From Carallia brachiata (taxonomy: Eukaryota > Streptophyta > Magnoliopsida > Malpighiales > Rhizophoraceae), in the NCBI GenBank assembly GCA_021464245.1, contig JADCRB010000028.1, positions 6,947,612-7,011,611 of the forward strand: DNA of 64,000 nt. The letters are read 5' to 3'. Positions 23,784 to 34,771 of this stretch are shown here, piece by piece. Numbering within the stretch: the first letter of the stretch is position 1; each line of letters opens with the position of its first letter. Below the pieces are notes generated by a model. That model saw only the letters and a program-made list of their open reading frames with translations. It did not search any database and was not told the DNA's origin. The position numbers and the translations under genes were made by a program.

Positions 23784-24463
23784 GATTTGGCTGAGCAAGC
23801 AAACCCAAAACTAACCACAAATCCGATTTCAGCTGCAAATCCTCGCTCTGCTCTATCCACAGCCCCATTCATGACTCTTGCTTTGCTTTTGTCAAGACGT
23901 CGACGACAACGTCGACCACGACCACTACCATTTAATTGCACACTATCCTCCTAAGACCTCTACTCTTCCGGCCAAAATCCCTTCCTGTCCTGTAAAATCA
24001 GCAGCAATCTTGGGTCGAGTCATCATCAAGTGAACTCCCTCATGCCAAGGGGAGGTGGGAAAGCGTCATTTTCAGTCATGGAAATGTGTCAATCATGCAA
24101 TAGCTGGTGATGGTGATGACGAAGATGCTTTCGGGGCCGCTGACAAGATTTGTGGCCACGAAGCACGTTTCGGATCTTTCTGGAGCGAGTCCGGGTTTGG
24201 TGGATCTCTGTGGGGGGATCGCTGATTTGAAACAACGCAATTAAATTGACGATTTTCCTGTTTTGTTTTCTGGGCGCACATTTCAATTCTCAATGGTTAG
24301 AACTTCTTTACCCGGACATTGTGCAGCCAATCCAAGGGGGCATTCGACTTTCTTTGAGCTAGACCTGTTTTTATCACCTTCTTTTCTTTTTTTTTTTTCC
24401 CCTTTCTGGCTTTCTCTCTGCTTGGCGAATTGGTTTAAATTTCAATTGGCTTATAATTACTTG
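23784..24463. other. GC-richer segment before the copia element
   Basis: Contains CGTCGACGACAACGTCGACC near 23900 and short open frames on both strands, including a 44-codon plus-strand frame from 24111 to 24245. None is recognised. The copia element is inserted at its right end. Confidence 0.3.
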
Positions 24464-24654
24464 TGTTAGAATATGTTCATATATGGTTATAATCGATTAC
24501 ATATCCGATTGATATAATTATAATTTATTGTCATTATTTGTAATTATTTTATTTCCTATTTTATGTACTGTCTTCCTGTATATATTGAGGTCATTCCTCT
24601 ATGTAATAATACATACAAAATATTATTCTTTCAAAGGCTTTCTCCTATTTCACA
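24464..24654 (+). repeat. Copia 5' LTR
   Basis: 191 bp, starting TGTTAGAATATG and ending CCTATTTCACA. It contains GTATATATTGAGG as a plausible TATA region and ATGTAATAATACATA downstream as a possible polyadenylation area. Confidence 0.97.
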
Positions 24655-24666
24655 TGGTATCAGAGC
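24655..24666 (+). other. Copia primer-binding site (initiator tRNA-Met type)
   Basis: TGGTATCAGAGC immediately follows the LTR. This is the usual plant copia site complementary to the 3' end of initiator methionine tRNA, and primes minus-strand DNA synthesis. Confidence 0.95.
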
Positions 24667-24971
24667 TATTCTCAATTTTGTTATTATTTCTCCAGTAATA
24701 CTGTTCATCTAGTTTTCTTTCGACGTCGTTGGTCACCAGAAATTATTTAGTGCTGCTGTCTCCAGTTTTCCAGACCCCGTTTATCCTCAATCAAGAGTCT
24801 ATATTTATAGACCTCTGATTTTGGATATGTTCTGCGAAATCTCAATATCTCATAAAGCCGTTTGAATTTGGTGAGACTCTGCTTCTATTTTTTATTCGGA
24901 TTTTCTCACATCCAATTGCAGAAGTACGTCCTACAGAACACGGAGAACTCATCGCCGAAAAATTATCTTCA

Positions 24972-25277
24972 TTGGATCTGTCACGCGCCCTCACGCGCCT
25001 CACCGGAATATTGATCCCCGATCTACTCTCACTCACGCGCCGACATCTCTGGAGGTTGAAGACGACCACGTCAGCACACACGTGTCAGCCACATCAGCAA
25101 ACATTGCCACGTGTCTCCATATTATTGGTCGTAACTGACACGTCACCCGACACGTGTCTGCCACGTGATCATCCACGTGTCCTACCACGTCATCTCCACG
25201 TCAGTACCATTGCCCGACACGTTAGCACCGTTGACCGCCACGTTAGCACGTTGACCGACCCCGGTTCAATCATTTGA
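24972..25277 (+). promoter_or_regulatory. Copia leader with dense ACGT-core motifs
   Basis: Between the primer-binding site and gag, twelve ACGT cores fall within about 190 bp (25068-25257), several as CCACGTG, ACACGTG or CCACGTCA, plus TTGACC motifs. ACGT cores are recognised by plant bZIP and bHLH factors (G-box, ABRE-like) and TTGAC by WRKY factors. The tract is low-complexity with repeated CACGT, and the open frame across it is not taken as a gene. A regulatory function is inference. Confidence 0.5.
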
Positions 25278-25453
25278 CCAGCCGGTTCAACCGCTTTTGG
25301 GCCGATTTTTGACTGGTTCCTAAGGTTTTCTGACGTCCTCTTTTCATTTTTGAGGTCTGTTTCTTCAAATTCTGACTATACAGACTGATTTTAGTACATC
25401 TTATACTTGATTCGGTATTGTTTATCTGTGTTGACATCATATTTACCGTTGCT

Positions 25454-26510
25454 ATGGAAAAATTTGACCCCTCCATGCCCATAACTACTATTCTAGATGG
25501 AACAAATTATATTTTGTGGTCTCAAGAAATGTGTAGCTTCCTCAAGGGGCGCAAACTTTGGCGTTACGTTAGTGGGGACATTCCTAAACCTACGTCAACG
25601 AAAGGCAAGGATAAGGTAGAGTCATCTGAGAAGTTAGATGAGCAAATTGAGGAATGGGAGAGCAACAACCATAAAATACTCACATGGTTTCGGAATACCT
25701 GTATTCCGATCATCAAACTTCAATTTGGTCGTCTTGGTACTGCAAAAGAAGTATGGGATCTATTAGCTTCCAGATATTCTACCTGTGACGTTGCACACCA
25801 GTATCAGCTCCTTGGTGATCTTTATCGACTGAAACAACAGCCTGGTCAGTCTATCAATGCTTTTCTATCTCAAATGTATGTTATATGGGACCAACTGGCA
25901 CTTTCTGAACCTGCATGGGATTATCCCTCTGATGCTGTTAAGTTCTCACAGTATAGAGATAGAATGAGGATTATGCAATTTCTTATGGCTCTCATTGATG
26001 ATTATGAGCCTGTGCGAGCTTCTCTGCTTCATCGCGATTCCTTCCCTTCTTTGGAAAGTGTCGTTGCTGAGTTACTCTCTGAGGAAACTCGTCTAACCAC
26101 CATGCGGACTCATCGTTCTGCTACCTACTTCTGCTGATACTGTTCTACATCTTCTTCTTCCACTCAGCTCCATTCTGCATCTGCTTCAGCTGATAATGTT
26201 TTGTTCACCTCATCTCCGTCTAATCAGCGCAAAATAAGTTGTCGCTATTGCCATAAATCTGGTCATCACATCTCAGAATGCCGCAAGTTACAGGCCAAGA
26301 ACCAATCAGGCTCTACACAGTCAAACAATTCCAAGGGTAAGTTTAGTAAGGCTGCTGCTGCTACCACTGCTGCTACTGAGGGTTTGTCTACTGATCTCGA
26401 GGCTCTCTTGAGCCAAGTTGACTTTGATACCCTCAAGCGAGCATTAGCTAAATCTGGTAATTCCTCTTCTGCCCTATCCGTTGTTTCAGGTAATCCAAAT
26501 CTTGGTTCTT
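25454..26510 (+). pseudogene. Copia gag (capsid and zinc knuckle), frame broken
   Basis: Starts MEKFDPSMPITTILDG at 25454, the usual N-terminus of copia gag polyproteins (UBN2-type domain, including WDLLASRYSTCDVAHQYQL). The frame hits a stop at 26137; the remainder is in another frame and carries a CCHC zinc knuckle at 26240-26281 (CRYC, HKSG, H, ISEC). It would package RNA in virus-like particles if intact. Confidence 0.9.
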
Positions 26511-27543
26511 TGATTCTGGATGTTGTAATCATATGACCTCTGATGTCACACTGTTCCAGTCAAAACAAGTGTCTCCATATGCACCTGTTATTCATACTGC
26601 TGATGATTCCCAACTGCATGTTAGTCACACCGGCAACATCTCCACTTCCAATTTAGCCTTATCTGATACTTTTTTGTTCCAAATCTTACCTTAAATCTTA
26701 TCTCCGTTGGTCAATTGTGTGATTTGGGTTTTGATTTACACTTCTCTTCTACTGGTTGCCATGTGCAGGATCCAACGACGGGTCAGATTCTTGGGACAGG
26801 CCGTAAAGTTGGACGCTTATTTGAACTTGTCTCCCTGAAACTTCCTAGGTCGTCTAATAATCTTTATGCTGTATCGGTTTCCTCTGCACTTTGGCATTCT
26901 CGTCTTGGTCATGTTTCTTATTCTAAATTGAGTCCTTTAATTTCACGTGGTGTTTTAGGTTCTGCTGAGAATGTTGAGACTGATTGTGTTACATGTCAAC
27001 TTGCCAAACATCATGCTTTACCTTTCAATAATAGTGATTCCATTTCTTCCGCACCATTTGACTTAATTCATTCTGATATTTGGGGACCCTCTCCTGTTGA
27101 TACTATGGGTGGCTCTCGTTACTTTGTGATTTTCATTGATGATTACTCACAAACACCGCCACATCTTAGACACAACTCGAGCCCTTCTCATCTCTGCATC
27201 TTGTCCTGAACGTTTTTGGGGAGAAGCTGCTCTTACAGCCGTTTACACAATCAATCGCGTTCCATCCAAAGTTATCAATAACATGTCTCCTTTTGAGCGG
27301 CTTTATGGCACATCACCTTCCTATCAATCTCTTCGAGTCTTTGGTTGTGCTTGTTTTGTACTCTTGCAGCCTCATGAAAGAACAAAGTTAGATCCCCGAG
27401 CCCGCTTGTGTTGTTTTGTGGGTTATGGCATTGAACACAAAGGATATCGATGTTGGGATCCGGTCTCCAAACGTCTTCGTGTTTCCCGTCATGTCATTTT
27501 TGGGAACATAAGATGTTCTCTTCTCTTTCTACCTTTCAGCTAA
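26511..27543 (+). pseudogene. Copia protease and integrase, core deleted
   Basis: The protease active-site DSG lies at 26512-26520, in a frame different from the end of gag. The integrase zinc-binding region follows (HSRLGHVSYSKL, CVTCQLAKHH), then the first two core aspartates in SDIWGP and FIDDYS. At about 27149 the sequence jumps directly to KHRHILDTTRALL, which normally follows the third catalytic residue, so roughly 70 residues containing the catalytic glutamate are missing. Integration activity must be lost. Confidence 0.9.
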
Positions 27544-27549
27544 ATGTTT

Positions 27550-28675
27550 CTTCACAATCATTTTTTACTGATCCTTCTGTTGACTTACTGGCCACTACAA
27601 ATTCTGAACATTCAACACAATCTCCCCCTCCTATAGATCCTTTTCCTGCTGATTTTGATACAGGTTCGATAGACAGTCCATCACCAGCTAATCCTGAAGT
27701 CTTGTCCATGTCTGTGGATCCTGCACTCTCCTCTGAGCCTCAACCTGAACGTCGTTCCTCTAGAGTGAGTACACTTCCCTCCCATCTAAAAGACTTTGTC
27801 GTTTACTCTACCATTGCCTCTTTATATGAACCTCAAACTTATCGAGAAGCTAGTACTAACCCTCTTTGGCAGCAAGCAATGGCAGACGAATTGCAGGCCT
27901 TATCTAAGACTCACACTTGGGATTTGGTTAAGCTACCTCCAAATAAATCAATTATTGGATGCAAGTGGGTCTATAAGATCAAGACCAAATCTGATGGATC
28001 TGTTGAGCGGTACAAAGCTCGGTTGGTGGCCAAAGGTTTTACTCAAGAGTATGAGATTGACTATGAAGAAACTTTTGCTCCCGTAGCACGAATCACTTCA
28101 GTCAGGAGTTTATTGGCAGTAGCTGCAGTTCGACATTGGAAACTTTTTCAAATGGATGTTAAGAATGCCTTCCTTAATGGTGATCTTACAGAGGAGTTTA
28201 CATGCAACCTCCACCTGGATATGACCATCCACCCAACATGGTCTGTCGTCTCGTCGAGCTCTTTATGGTCTCAAACAGGCACCTCGTGCATGGTTTGCCA
28301 AATTTAGTACAACTGTGCACCAATTTGGCTTCACTTCCAGTCCTTATGATACTGCTTTATTTGTGCGCAAAAGTGCTAATGGAATCATTCTACTCTTACT
28401 TTATGTTGATGATATGATTATCACAGGAGATGATTTGCAAGGCATTACTAATCTCAAGCAGTTTCTTCGTCAACAATTTGAGATGAAAGATTTGGGTCTC
28501 CTCAATTACTTTCTAGGCCTCGAAGTATCTTCTGATGCTACAGGATATTTTCTATCTCAAGCTAAATATGCCTCTGATTTGCTTACTCGAGCAGGAATCA
28601 GTGATCACAAAGTTTCTTCTACTCCTTTGGAGTACAATGTCAAATTTTCTCTACTGATGGCACACCACTGAAAGA
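27550..28675 (+). pseudogene. Copia reverse transcriptase, frameshifted
   Basis: Contains the RT signatures [31 protein letters not shown] and [13 protein letters not shown], and the catalytic YVDD (28402-28413). Two apparent single-base losses near 28196 and 28253 and a later break near 28665 split it into several frames. Confidence 0.92.
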
Positions 28676-28839
28676 CCCTACTCTTTATCGACAGCTAGTT
28701 GGGAGTCTGGTCTACCTCACTGTACTCGACCAGATATTGCTTATGCTGTACACATAGTTAGCCAGTTTATGGCAGCACCTCGGTCCACCCACTATGCTGC
28801 TGTTCTTCGCATTCTTCGTTATATCAAGGGAACTATGTT

Positions 28840-29349
28840 TTGTGGACTCTCTTTCTCTGCTCACTCATCCTTGAGTTACAGGCCTATTCTGATGCTGATT
28901 GGGCCGGTGATCCAACAGACAGACGTTCCACCACAGGATATTGCTTCTTTTTGGGACATTCTCTCATTTCTTGGCGTAGTAAGAAGCAAACAGTCACAGC
29001 TCGATCCAGTACTGAAGCTGAATATCGGGCTCTTGCAGATACTGCATCCGAATTATTATGGCTTCGATGGCTTCTACAGGATATGGGTATTACGCACTCC
29101 TCAGCCACACCTATTCATTGTGACAATCGCAGTGCCATACAAATTGCTCACAATGATGTTTTCCATGAGCGGACCAAACACATTGAGAATGACTGTCATT
29201 TTGTCCGTCAACACATAGAGCAGAACACTATTTCTTTAGTTTCTGTCTCTTCCGCTGATCAGACTGCAGATATCTTCACCAAGGCGCATCCCCCCGAACG
29301 GCATACTGATTTAGTTTCCAAACTCAAGTTAGGCATTTTACCATCTTGA
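28840..29349 (+). CDS. Copia RNase H domain (C-terminal part of pol)
   Basis: Open frame of 169 codons. It has DADWAGDPTDRRSTTGYCFF, ARSSTEAEYRALADTASE and HCDNRSAIQIAHN, the conserved acidic positions of copia RNase H, followed by the HIEND and ADIFTKA motifs near the polyprotein end. It is intact as a domain but cut off from upstream RT frames. Confidence 0.85.
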   Translation: MWTLFLCSLILELQAYSDADWAGDPTDRRSTTGYCFFLGHSLISWRSKKQTVTARSSTEAEYRALADTASELLWLRWLLQDMGITHSSATPIHCDNRSAIQIAHNDVFHERTKHIENDCHFVRQHIEQNTISLVSVSSADQTADIFTKAHPPERHTDLVSKLKLGILPS

Positions 29350-29350
29350 G

Positions 29351-29362
29351 TTTGAGGGGGCG
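29351..29362 (+). other. Copia polypurine tract
   Basis: TTTGAGGGGGCG sits directly before the 3' LTR and overlaps the end of pol, the expected position of the plus-strand primer. Confidence 0.85.
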
Positions 29363-29553
29363 TGTTAGAATATGTTCATATATGGTTATAATCGATTACA
29401 TATCTGATTGATATGATTATAATTTATTGTCATTATTTGTAATTATTCTATTTCCTATTTTATGTACTGTCTTCCTATATATATTGAGGTCATCCCTCTA
29501 TGTAATAATACATACAAAATATTATTCCTTCAAAGGCTTTCTCCTATTTCACA
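29363..29553 (+). repeat. Copia 3' LTR
   Basis: 191 bp, same ends as the 5' LTR, six substitutions between them by eye, followed by the ACTTG target duplication. Confidence 0.97.
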
Positions 29554-29590
29554 ACTTGATCATATATTTTTTCTCACATAGATATATATA

Positions 29591-30240
29591 TGTTAATTTC
29601 ATGGCATGGGCATTTACGAGTAGGAAAGTATTGAGCCGAATTCATTTAATTTCAGTTAATGGGTTCGTTGTGTTGTTAAAATGACTTATGTCATATTATC
29701 TCAAGCTTATATTCTTTTCATTTTCTTCTTTCCCAACTGATGTGGGACATTTTCACCTCCAAGTATAACTGAAATCTTTGGCAACCAGTTGTTACTTGCT
29801 TAATCATTACAGGTCTTTACCGTCTCAAATACAAGTATTGTCTAGAAATATCGTTTCAAATACTCATTCAAGATCTTATTTTAGGTCGTTAAATCCACCG
29901 AAATAAATTTATTGCTTGCTTAATCATTACAGGCTTTTACTGTCTCAAATACAAGTCTTATTTAGAGACATCGTTTCAAATACTCACTCAAGATCTTATT
30001 TTAGATCGTTAAACCCACCTAAACAAATTCACACTCTGATACTAAGTTAATTTTCATGGCGTGGGGCATTAATGGGTAAGAAAGTGTTGAGTCAACTTCA
30101 TTAAATTCATTTAATTTTAATTACTAGATTCGTTGTCTTATTAAAATGATTTAAGTGAGTTTAACCAACTAATCTCTAAACTTACATTCTTTTCATTTTC
30201 TTCTTTCCCAACCGATGTGGGACATTTTTGTCTTCCAACA
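29591..30240 (-). mobile_element. TRIM-like short LTR element on the minus strand
   Basis: Direct terminal repeats of about 175-194 bp (29591-29766 and 30047-30240) surround a 280-bp non-coding middle. Read on the minus strand the element begins TGTTGGAAGACAAAAATGTC and ends AATTAACA, giving TG...CA ends. Next to the upstream repeat lies TAGTATCAGAGT (30033-30044), two mismatches from the plant initiator-tRNA primer site. Flanks ATATA (29586-29590) and GTATA (30241-30245) form a near-perfect 5-bp duplication. The middle holds two copies of a 120-bp unit (29793 and 29913). It has no coding capacity, as expected of a TRIM. Confidence 0.75.
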
Positions 30241-30245
30241 GTATA

Positions 30246-30809
30246 GATGTATATTTGTTTGTGATCTTTTGCTTAAACCTCCTTATGTTTGGCTATACTA
30301 AATTTATCTGTATTTGGTCGTTTTGTTAGTGATGGTACCAGTGCAAAGAAGATAGGGAAAGCTTATCCTGTGAAGTCTCATGAGAAATCCCACGGGTATT
30401 TGTCTAATGCAGACGTCCAAGTAAGCTCCGGGCGAATGCCAAGATGGAAAAAATCTAACGTATGTCTTGCCAAATTTCTGATGCGCATTATGCACATCCA
30501 TGCATGGCTTTATGATGCACTGTAAGTTAATTTTTTAATGATCAATGCAGTTTGGATGAGATCACTTCTTTGATTTTAATATATAATTATTATTTTTCTT
30601 AATAACAAATGTGAATAATATTACTTTAAAAATAATTAAATAGACGTGTCTTGATATTAGGTTTCTTTAAAATGGATTGAATACTTCCCATTTAATCTTC
30701 CCATTTAATCTTTGAAAATTCGGCTCGATAATTACAAGTTCGACTCGAACTCGACTCGTTATTAAAGATATTGACATCGAGCTTTATTTTTAAGCTTGTT
30801 TAATAAATA
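30246..30809. other. Intergenic with one unrecognised frame
   Basis: A 78-codon plus-strand frame at 30289-30525 (SAKKIGKAYPVKSHEKSHG near its start) is not recognised and has no clear splice context. The rest is AT-rich. Confidence 0.25.
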
Positions 30810-31510
30810 AATCAACACTTGAATCTAGTAAAACCCAATTTAATTAGGCTCTTTGGCTCATTTGCAGTCCTAATTGGAATGTTGCCATATTTTGCTTCTA
30901 GGTTTGCTTCACATTTTTCTGATAAATGCAGCAACGTACTTTTGGATTGGTTTGCAATTACCATCCCGATCAATTTCAGAAATCTGACAGGCAATAAATT
31001 TCCCCCTTCCGAACAGATCACCAAACAATATATCACCTAAATGTCTCAAACGAATTTTGTTCATCACTTTACATGAATTTGTCAAAATAACATTCAGAGA
31101 TTGCTTTGCATCCACGGCATGACAGTCTTCTCTGTTGTCAACAGAGCCTGCCATAACGTACAAAATCCAACACACCAGAAATCACAAGAAGAAACGTACA
31201 AAATCCAACACACCAGAAATCACAAGAAGAAAAATTCGCTGAAAGACTTACAATTGGAATTTGAATACATGAGAAACAGCCATAGCCCGGTCTGCAGCTG
31301 CATATCTACACTCCAGTTCTCATCTGTTCATACAATTGCCAAAGAGGCAAGATCGAGCAATTGAAAAACTTGGATTAATTAATCCCAAAGCCGTTTTACA
31401 GAAAAGGATGGCATAATTCCTCAAGTTCAAAAGTAAGAAGGATATGAGACAACGGTAGATTGGATTCCCTAAAACAACTAGCATCTTCCAAAAAAGATGA
31501 GACTTTAAAA
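30810..31510. repeat. Histone-remnant 3' flank, copy 2
   Basis: Paralogous to 14690-15498. It contains its own small duplication: CGTACAAAATCCAACACACC occurs at about 31156 and 31195. Minus-strand frames here (30909-31175) are not conserved in the other copy and are not accepted. Confidence 0.6.
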
Positions 31511-31726
31511 CTACTGAGAAGCAGAACCGATATCTCCTTTGCCCTTCCCCATCTTCTTAGGAAGGAAAGTTTGGTGAATGTTGGGCAATACACCTCCATT
31601 GGCAATGGTGACAGAACCAAGAAGCTTGCTTAACTCCTCATCATTACTCACAGCAAGCTGGATGTGCCTCCCCATGAAACGATTCTTCTTGTTGTCTCTT
31701 GCCGCATTTCCAGCAAGCTCCAAGAC
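31511..31726 (-). pseudogene. Histone H2A.X exon 2 remnant, copy 2
   Basis: The minus-strand exon begins after an acceptor TTTGATTCCTAG with [14 protein letters not shown] and continues through [24 protein letters not shown] and PNIHQT to a tail ending GDIGSASQ, then a stop. Exon 2 starts where plant H2A.X genes usually have an intron, after the helix ending in AAE. Canonical residues are changed (the RIVPRH site reads RFMGRH) and the tail stops right after SQ, losing the last two residues of the SQEF motif. No exon 1 is present in the expected upstream direction (31727-33000). Confidence 0.85.
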
Positions 31727-33145
31727 CTAGGAATCAAACGCCACACCAATCGGCAAAATCCAGAGAACACTCTAATTCAAAACAAAAGTTAATTGAACGG
31801 GTATTAAATGAAAGGGAATTACAATTCAACCCATCAATTTTGGAGATTGCATTTAAGTGCTTACAAACGAGAAAACCCTCTAATCAAAAGACCATTATAT
31901 GTTTAACCTTAAAAAAAGGACCATTTATCTGACCCAATTCTTGGTGACACAAATGTCTGTTGAAGTATGGAAACAAAAGCAAAAACAATCAGATGATGGC
32001 AAAAGCAAAAGAATTGTCAAAGCTTAATTGAACAATTCATTAATGCAGGTCAGGTAAATTTAAAATTAGATAAATAATGAAACTAAACCAAATATAATTA
32101 GATGACAATATGTAGTATTCTCACAAAATTTAACTTGAAGAGAAATTTTTTCATCCAGACCCCCCAAAAGAAAGAGAAAATTTTCATATGGAGTATTCTC
32201 ACAAAATTACCTCTTCCAAGGATGAGACGGAGAAATTTTGACTCCTGAAACAATACACTTGTGAGATGGTACACATCCCTGCCGCTGCAATACTCAATTA
32301 TGTTCATTCCTGTAAGTTGCACAAAATTTTAGCTGTCAAGGAAGTCCAAAACATAAACATTCGAACATAAATTACAAAATGATAGCGTGCAAATTAGACA
32401 CAAATTAGAAATCTAAACATGACAAAAGTTCAAAAAAATTAGCATATAATAAACCTCACATAAGTTTAAAATATTAGTTTTTATAAAATGGCCACATTTT
32501 CTTATTATAACCTAACAATTTTAGTAAAACAAAATATTGAAACAGTCAACAAAATGTAGATTGCTTTTTCATACTTAAAAATATCAAAGAAAAGAATTGT
32601 TTTTGTATCATTTCCAGCAATTATTTTACTCATTACCTTTTGTAAATATAAACAAAAAATGCAAATTCTATAAAATTTCAAACAACTTTTCGAAATGTAG
32701 TGATTTTATGTTTCCTATCTAGTAACGTGCCTATTGAAGAAGTATAATTATTTTAAATTGCAAAATGAAAAATATATTGAAAAAATGATTTTTTTTGACA
32801 CCATTACCCAATCACATAATCTGCAACATACGGAAGACACACAGTTAATCCAATAGTTTATCTTTTTTTTTTTTTTCAAATTCAATACTTCACGATTCAA
32901 CGGTCCAGATCTCCATGTGTCAACTTTATATTTACCATTATATGTCTATTTAACTTTTTTCCTTTTTTAACCAAGGACATTTCAGTATTAATAAAAGTTG
33001 TGTGTATTTTAGCCCGATGAATTTTTTTTTTTTTTTATTCAAGATGAAAATTTTTCACATATGTTGACTTTTACATGTAACATACAATATGGATATTATG
33101 GATTATAGATAATAAATTCTCTTATTTTGGCCTAAAATTTCTTGA
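31727..33145. other. Intergenic between the histone remnant and the NLR2 3' end
   Basis: AT-rich with several T-runs. Part may be NLR2 3' UTR or a last intron. No exon is recognised, and the 74-codon minus-strand frame at 32098-32322 has no family features. Confidence 0.4.
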
Positions 33146-34009
33146 TTACCAGATGCAAAGGATTTCTCTATTTACATACCTTTCAATAAACAACTGTTGT
33201 ATGGTGGCATTAAGATTTCTGTGCCAGCGGCATTTGTGATCTTCTTCCTTTTGTTTCACTCTCTCAAGCTTCGGCGTGCTCAAGGCTCCTTTTGAGAAAA
33301 ACTCCATCTTTGGGCATTGGCTCATAATAACTTCTGTCAAACACGGAAATTTGAAGCTGTGATTCGATGAGCAGAAGCTAGTGAGGCTTGGTAAACAATT
33401 GAGTTCCAAAGTTACTAATCTTCTGAACATGATCCCCTCTTCAGTTTCACATCCCTCACTAGCTACTATTTCTATCAACACATTGCATTCTATTATCCTC
33501 ATTGTTTCCAGATGCACCAGAGATTTGGCAGTTGAGGAAGCCACTATGTTTATTAATCCATGGCAATTTTTCATTTCCAGAGTTGTTAGGCCTTGGAAAG
33601 AAGCAGAGGATGGTGCTAAATTTCTCAAATTGTCACAAGACCACACTTCTAGAGTTTCAAGGCTTGGAAGAATATGGTCCGGCTGAAGCTCATGATTCCA
33701 TATATGTTCTAGAACAGGTAGATTATCCAATGTTAAATGCTGTATTTGAGCCAGCACCCTTTTATGTTCCTCCTTGTCAAAAAGTTCTTTATATGCAAAT
33801 AGCCCTTTGAATTGGCTACATGCAACAAGAAGTTTCTCCACATTATCGAATTTGTGTAGGAATTCAAATGGAAAAACTGTAGATTCATCATAAAAGCATT
33901 GCAGCTTAAGAGCTTTGACTTTCTCAAAGACGTTTGCTGGAAATTGGCATTTCCATATCATCGTGACATCTTCATTGTTCAGTGATAGTTCCTCCAAACT
34001 AGGGGCGAC
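33146..34009 (-). CDS. NLR2 LRR exon C3, probable last exon
   Basis: Open from acceptor TGCAG/GTC (VAPSLEELSLNNEDVTMIW) to a stop at 33146. Contains LETLEVWSCDNLRNLAPSSA, MRIIECNVLIEIVASEG and ATIQQLFIE. Unlike C1 and C2 there is no clear phase-0 donor after the QQL block; GAAAG/GTATGT at 33180 would be phase 2. It may therefore be the terminal exon, or an unseen exon may follow. Confidence 0.8.
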   Translation of the reverse strand, partial: VAPSLEELSLNNEDVTMIWKCQFPANVFEKVKALKLQCFYDESTVFPFEFLHKFDNVEKLLVACSQFKGLFAYKELFDKEEHKRVLAQIQHLTLDNLPVLEHIWNHELQPDHILPSLETLEVWSCDNLRNLAPSSASFQGLTTLEMKNCHGLINIVASSTAKSLVHLETMRIIECNVLIEIVASEGCETEEGIMFRRLVTLELNCLPSLTSFCSSNHSFKFPCLTEVIMSQCPKMEFFSKGALSTPKLERVKQKEEDHKCRWHRNLNATIQQLFIERYVNREILCIW

Positions 34010-34771
34010 CTGCATACCAAATAATCAAAGGCAACTTACCGTTGATGTTCCCCAATCAGCTTTAGAAATATATTTTAATAACATTTTTCTACCACGCTTC
34101 CAACTAAAAAAGAGGAAAATGAGAAACAAGGCAAAATTTATGATGCAACAGAAGTGACTTGTCAAATGAATAGATATTGGAATTTAAAAAAAAAAAGCAC
34201 GAGAGCGAATTGCAAGCAGAGAACCAAAGGCAGGCAACTGAGGTTTGGCTGCTTACTAAAAGTTGATGGAAAATTATTCAAATAGGATTAAAATAATTGT
34301 ACCTTGAGAAAAAATTTGACTTAATTTGATATGAACAAGAAAAAAAGCACTAGATCTTAGAAACTTGGTCATAGTGCAATGACACATTTTCACATATAAC
34401 AGTGCAACACGACAATTTCATCACCAGGAAAGTCTAGATTAATTACCTGTTTAGATATTCCTCCAAAAAAAAAAAAAAAAGTTCAGTTATCACCTAATAA
34501 GATTGTTTGTACTTTGTTGGATGTGACAGATATATGTTTTGTTTACAAGTGAATCATAATATTTGTGTCAGTATCAAACATATGGCTTTTGTTACATTAT
34601 GAATCTAAAGTGCCTAATTAGTCACCACTGCCTTTTTAAATGATTTGATAATATGCCTCTGATTAAATACACCTTCAGTAGCCGTGACAACAGAGGCAAC
34701 TTTAAATATAAGAAGTTGATTATCATTCAGTCCAGGACAAGGATAGAAATGGAAAGAGTAGAGAACCATAC

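Larger units (their letters stand above)
24464..29553 (+). mobile_element. Ty1/copia LTR retrotransposon, full-length but defective
   Basis: Bounded by two 191-bp LTRs and a perfect 5-bp target duplication ACTTG (24459-24463 and 29554-29558). Domain order gag, protease, integrase, RT and RNase H is the copia order. The coding region is broken by at least five stops or frameshifts, and the integrase core is internally deleted, so the copy cannot act autonomously. By hand I count six differences between the LTRs, all transitions (about 3 percent), which suggests a fairly recent insertion. Confidence 0.97.

Noticed and set aside
24972..25277. 101-codon frame before copia gag as a separate gene
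   Set aside because: It lies in the retroelement leader and consists of repeated CACGT-type triplets; no family similarity.
30812..31175. Minus-strand frames beside the H2A remnant as an independent gene
   Set aside because: Not conserved in the paralogous flank at 14.7-15.0 kb, where indels and stops disrupt them.
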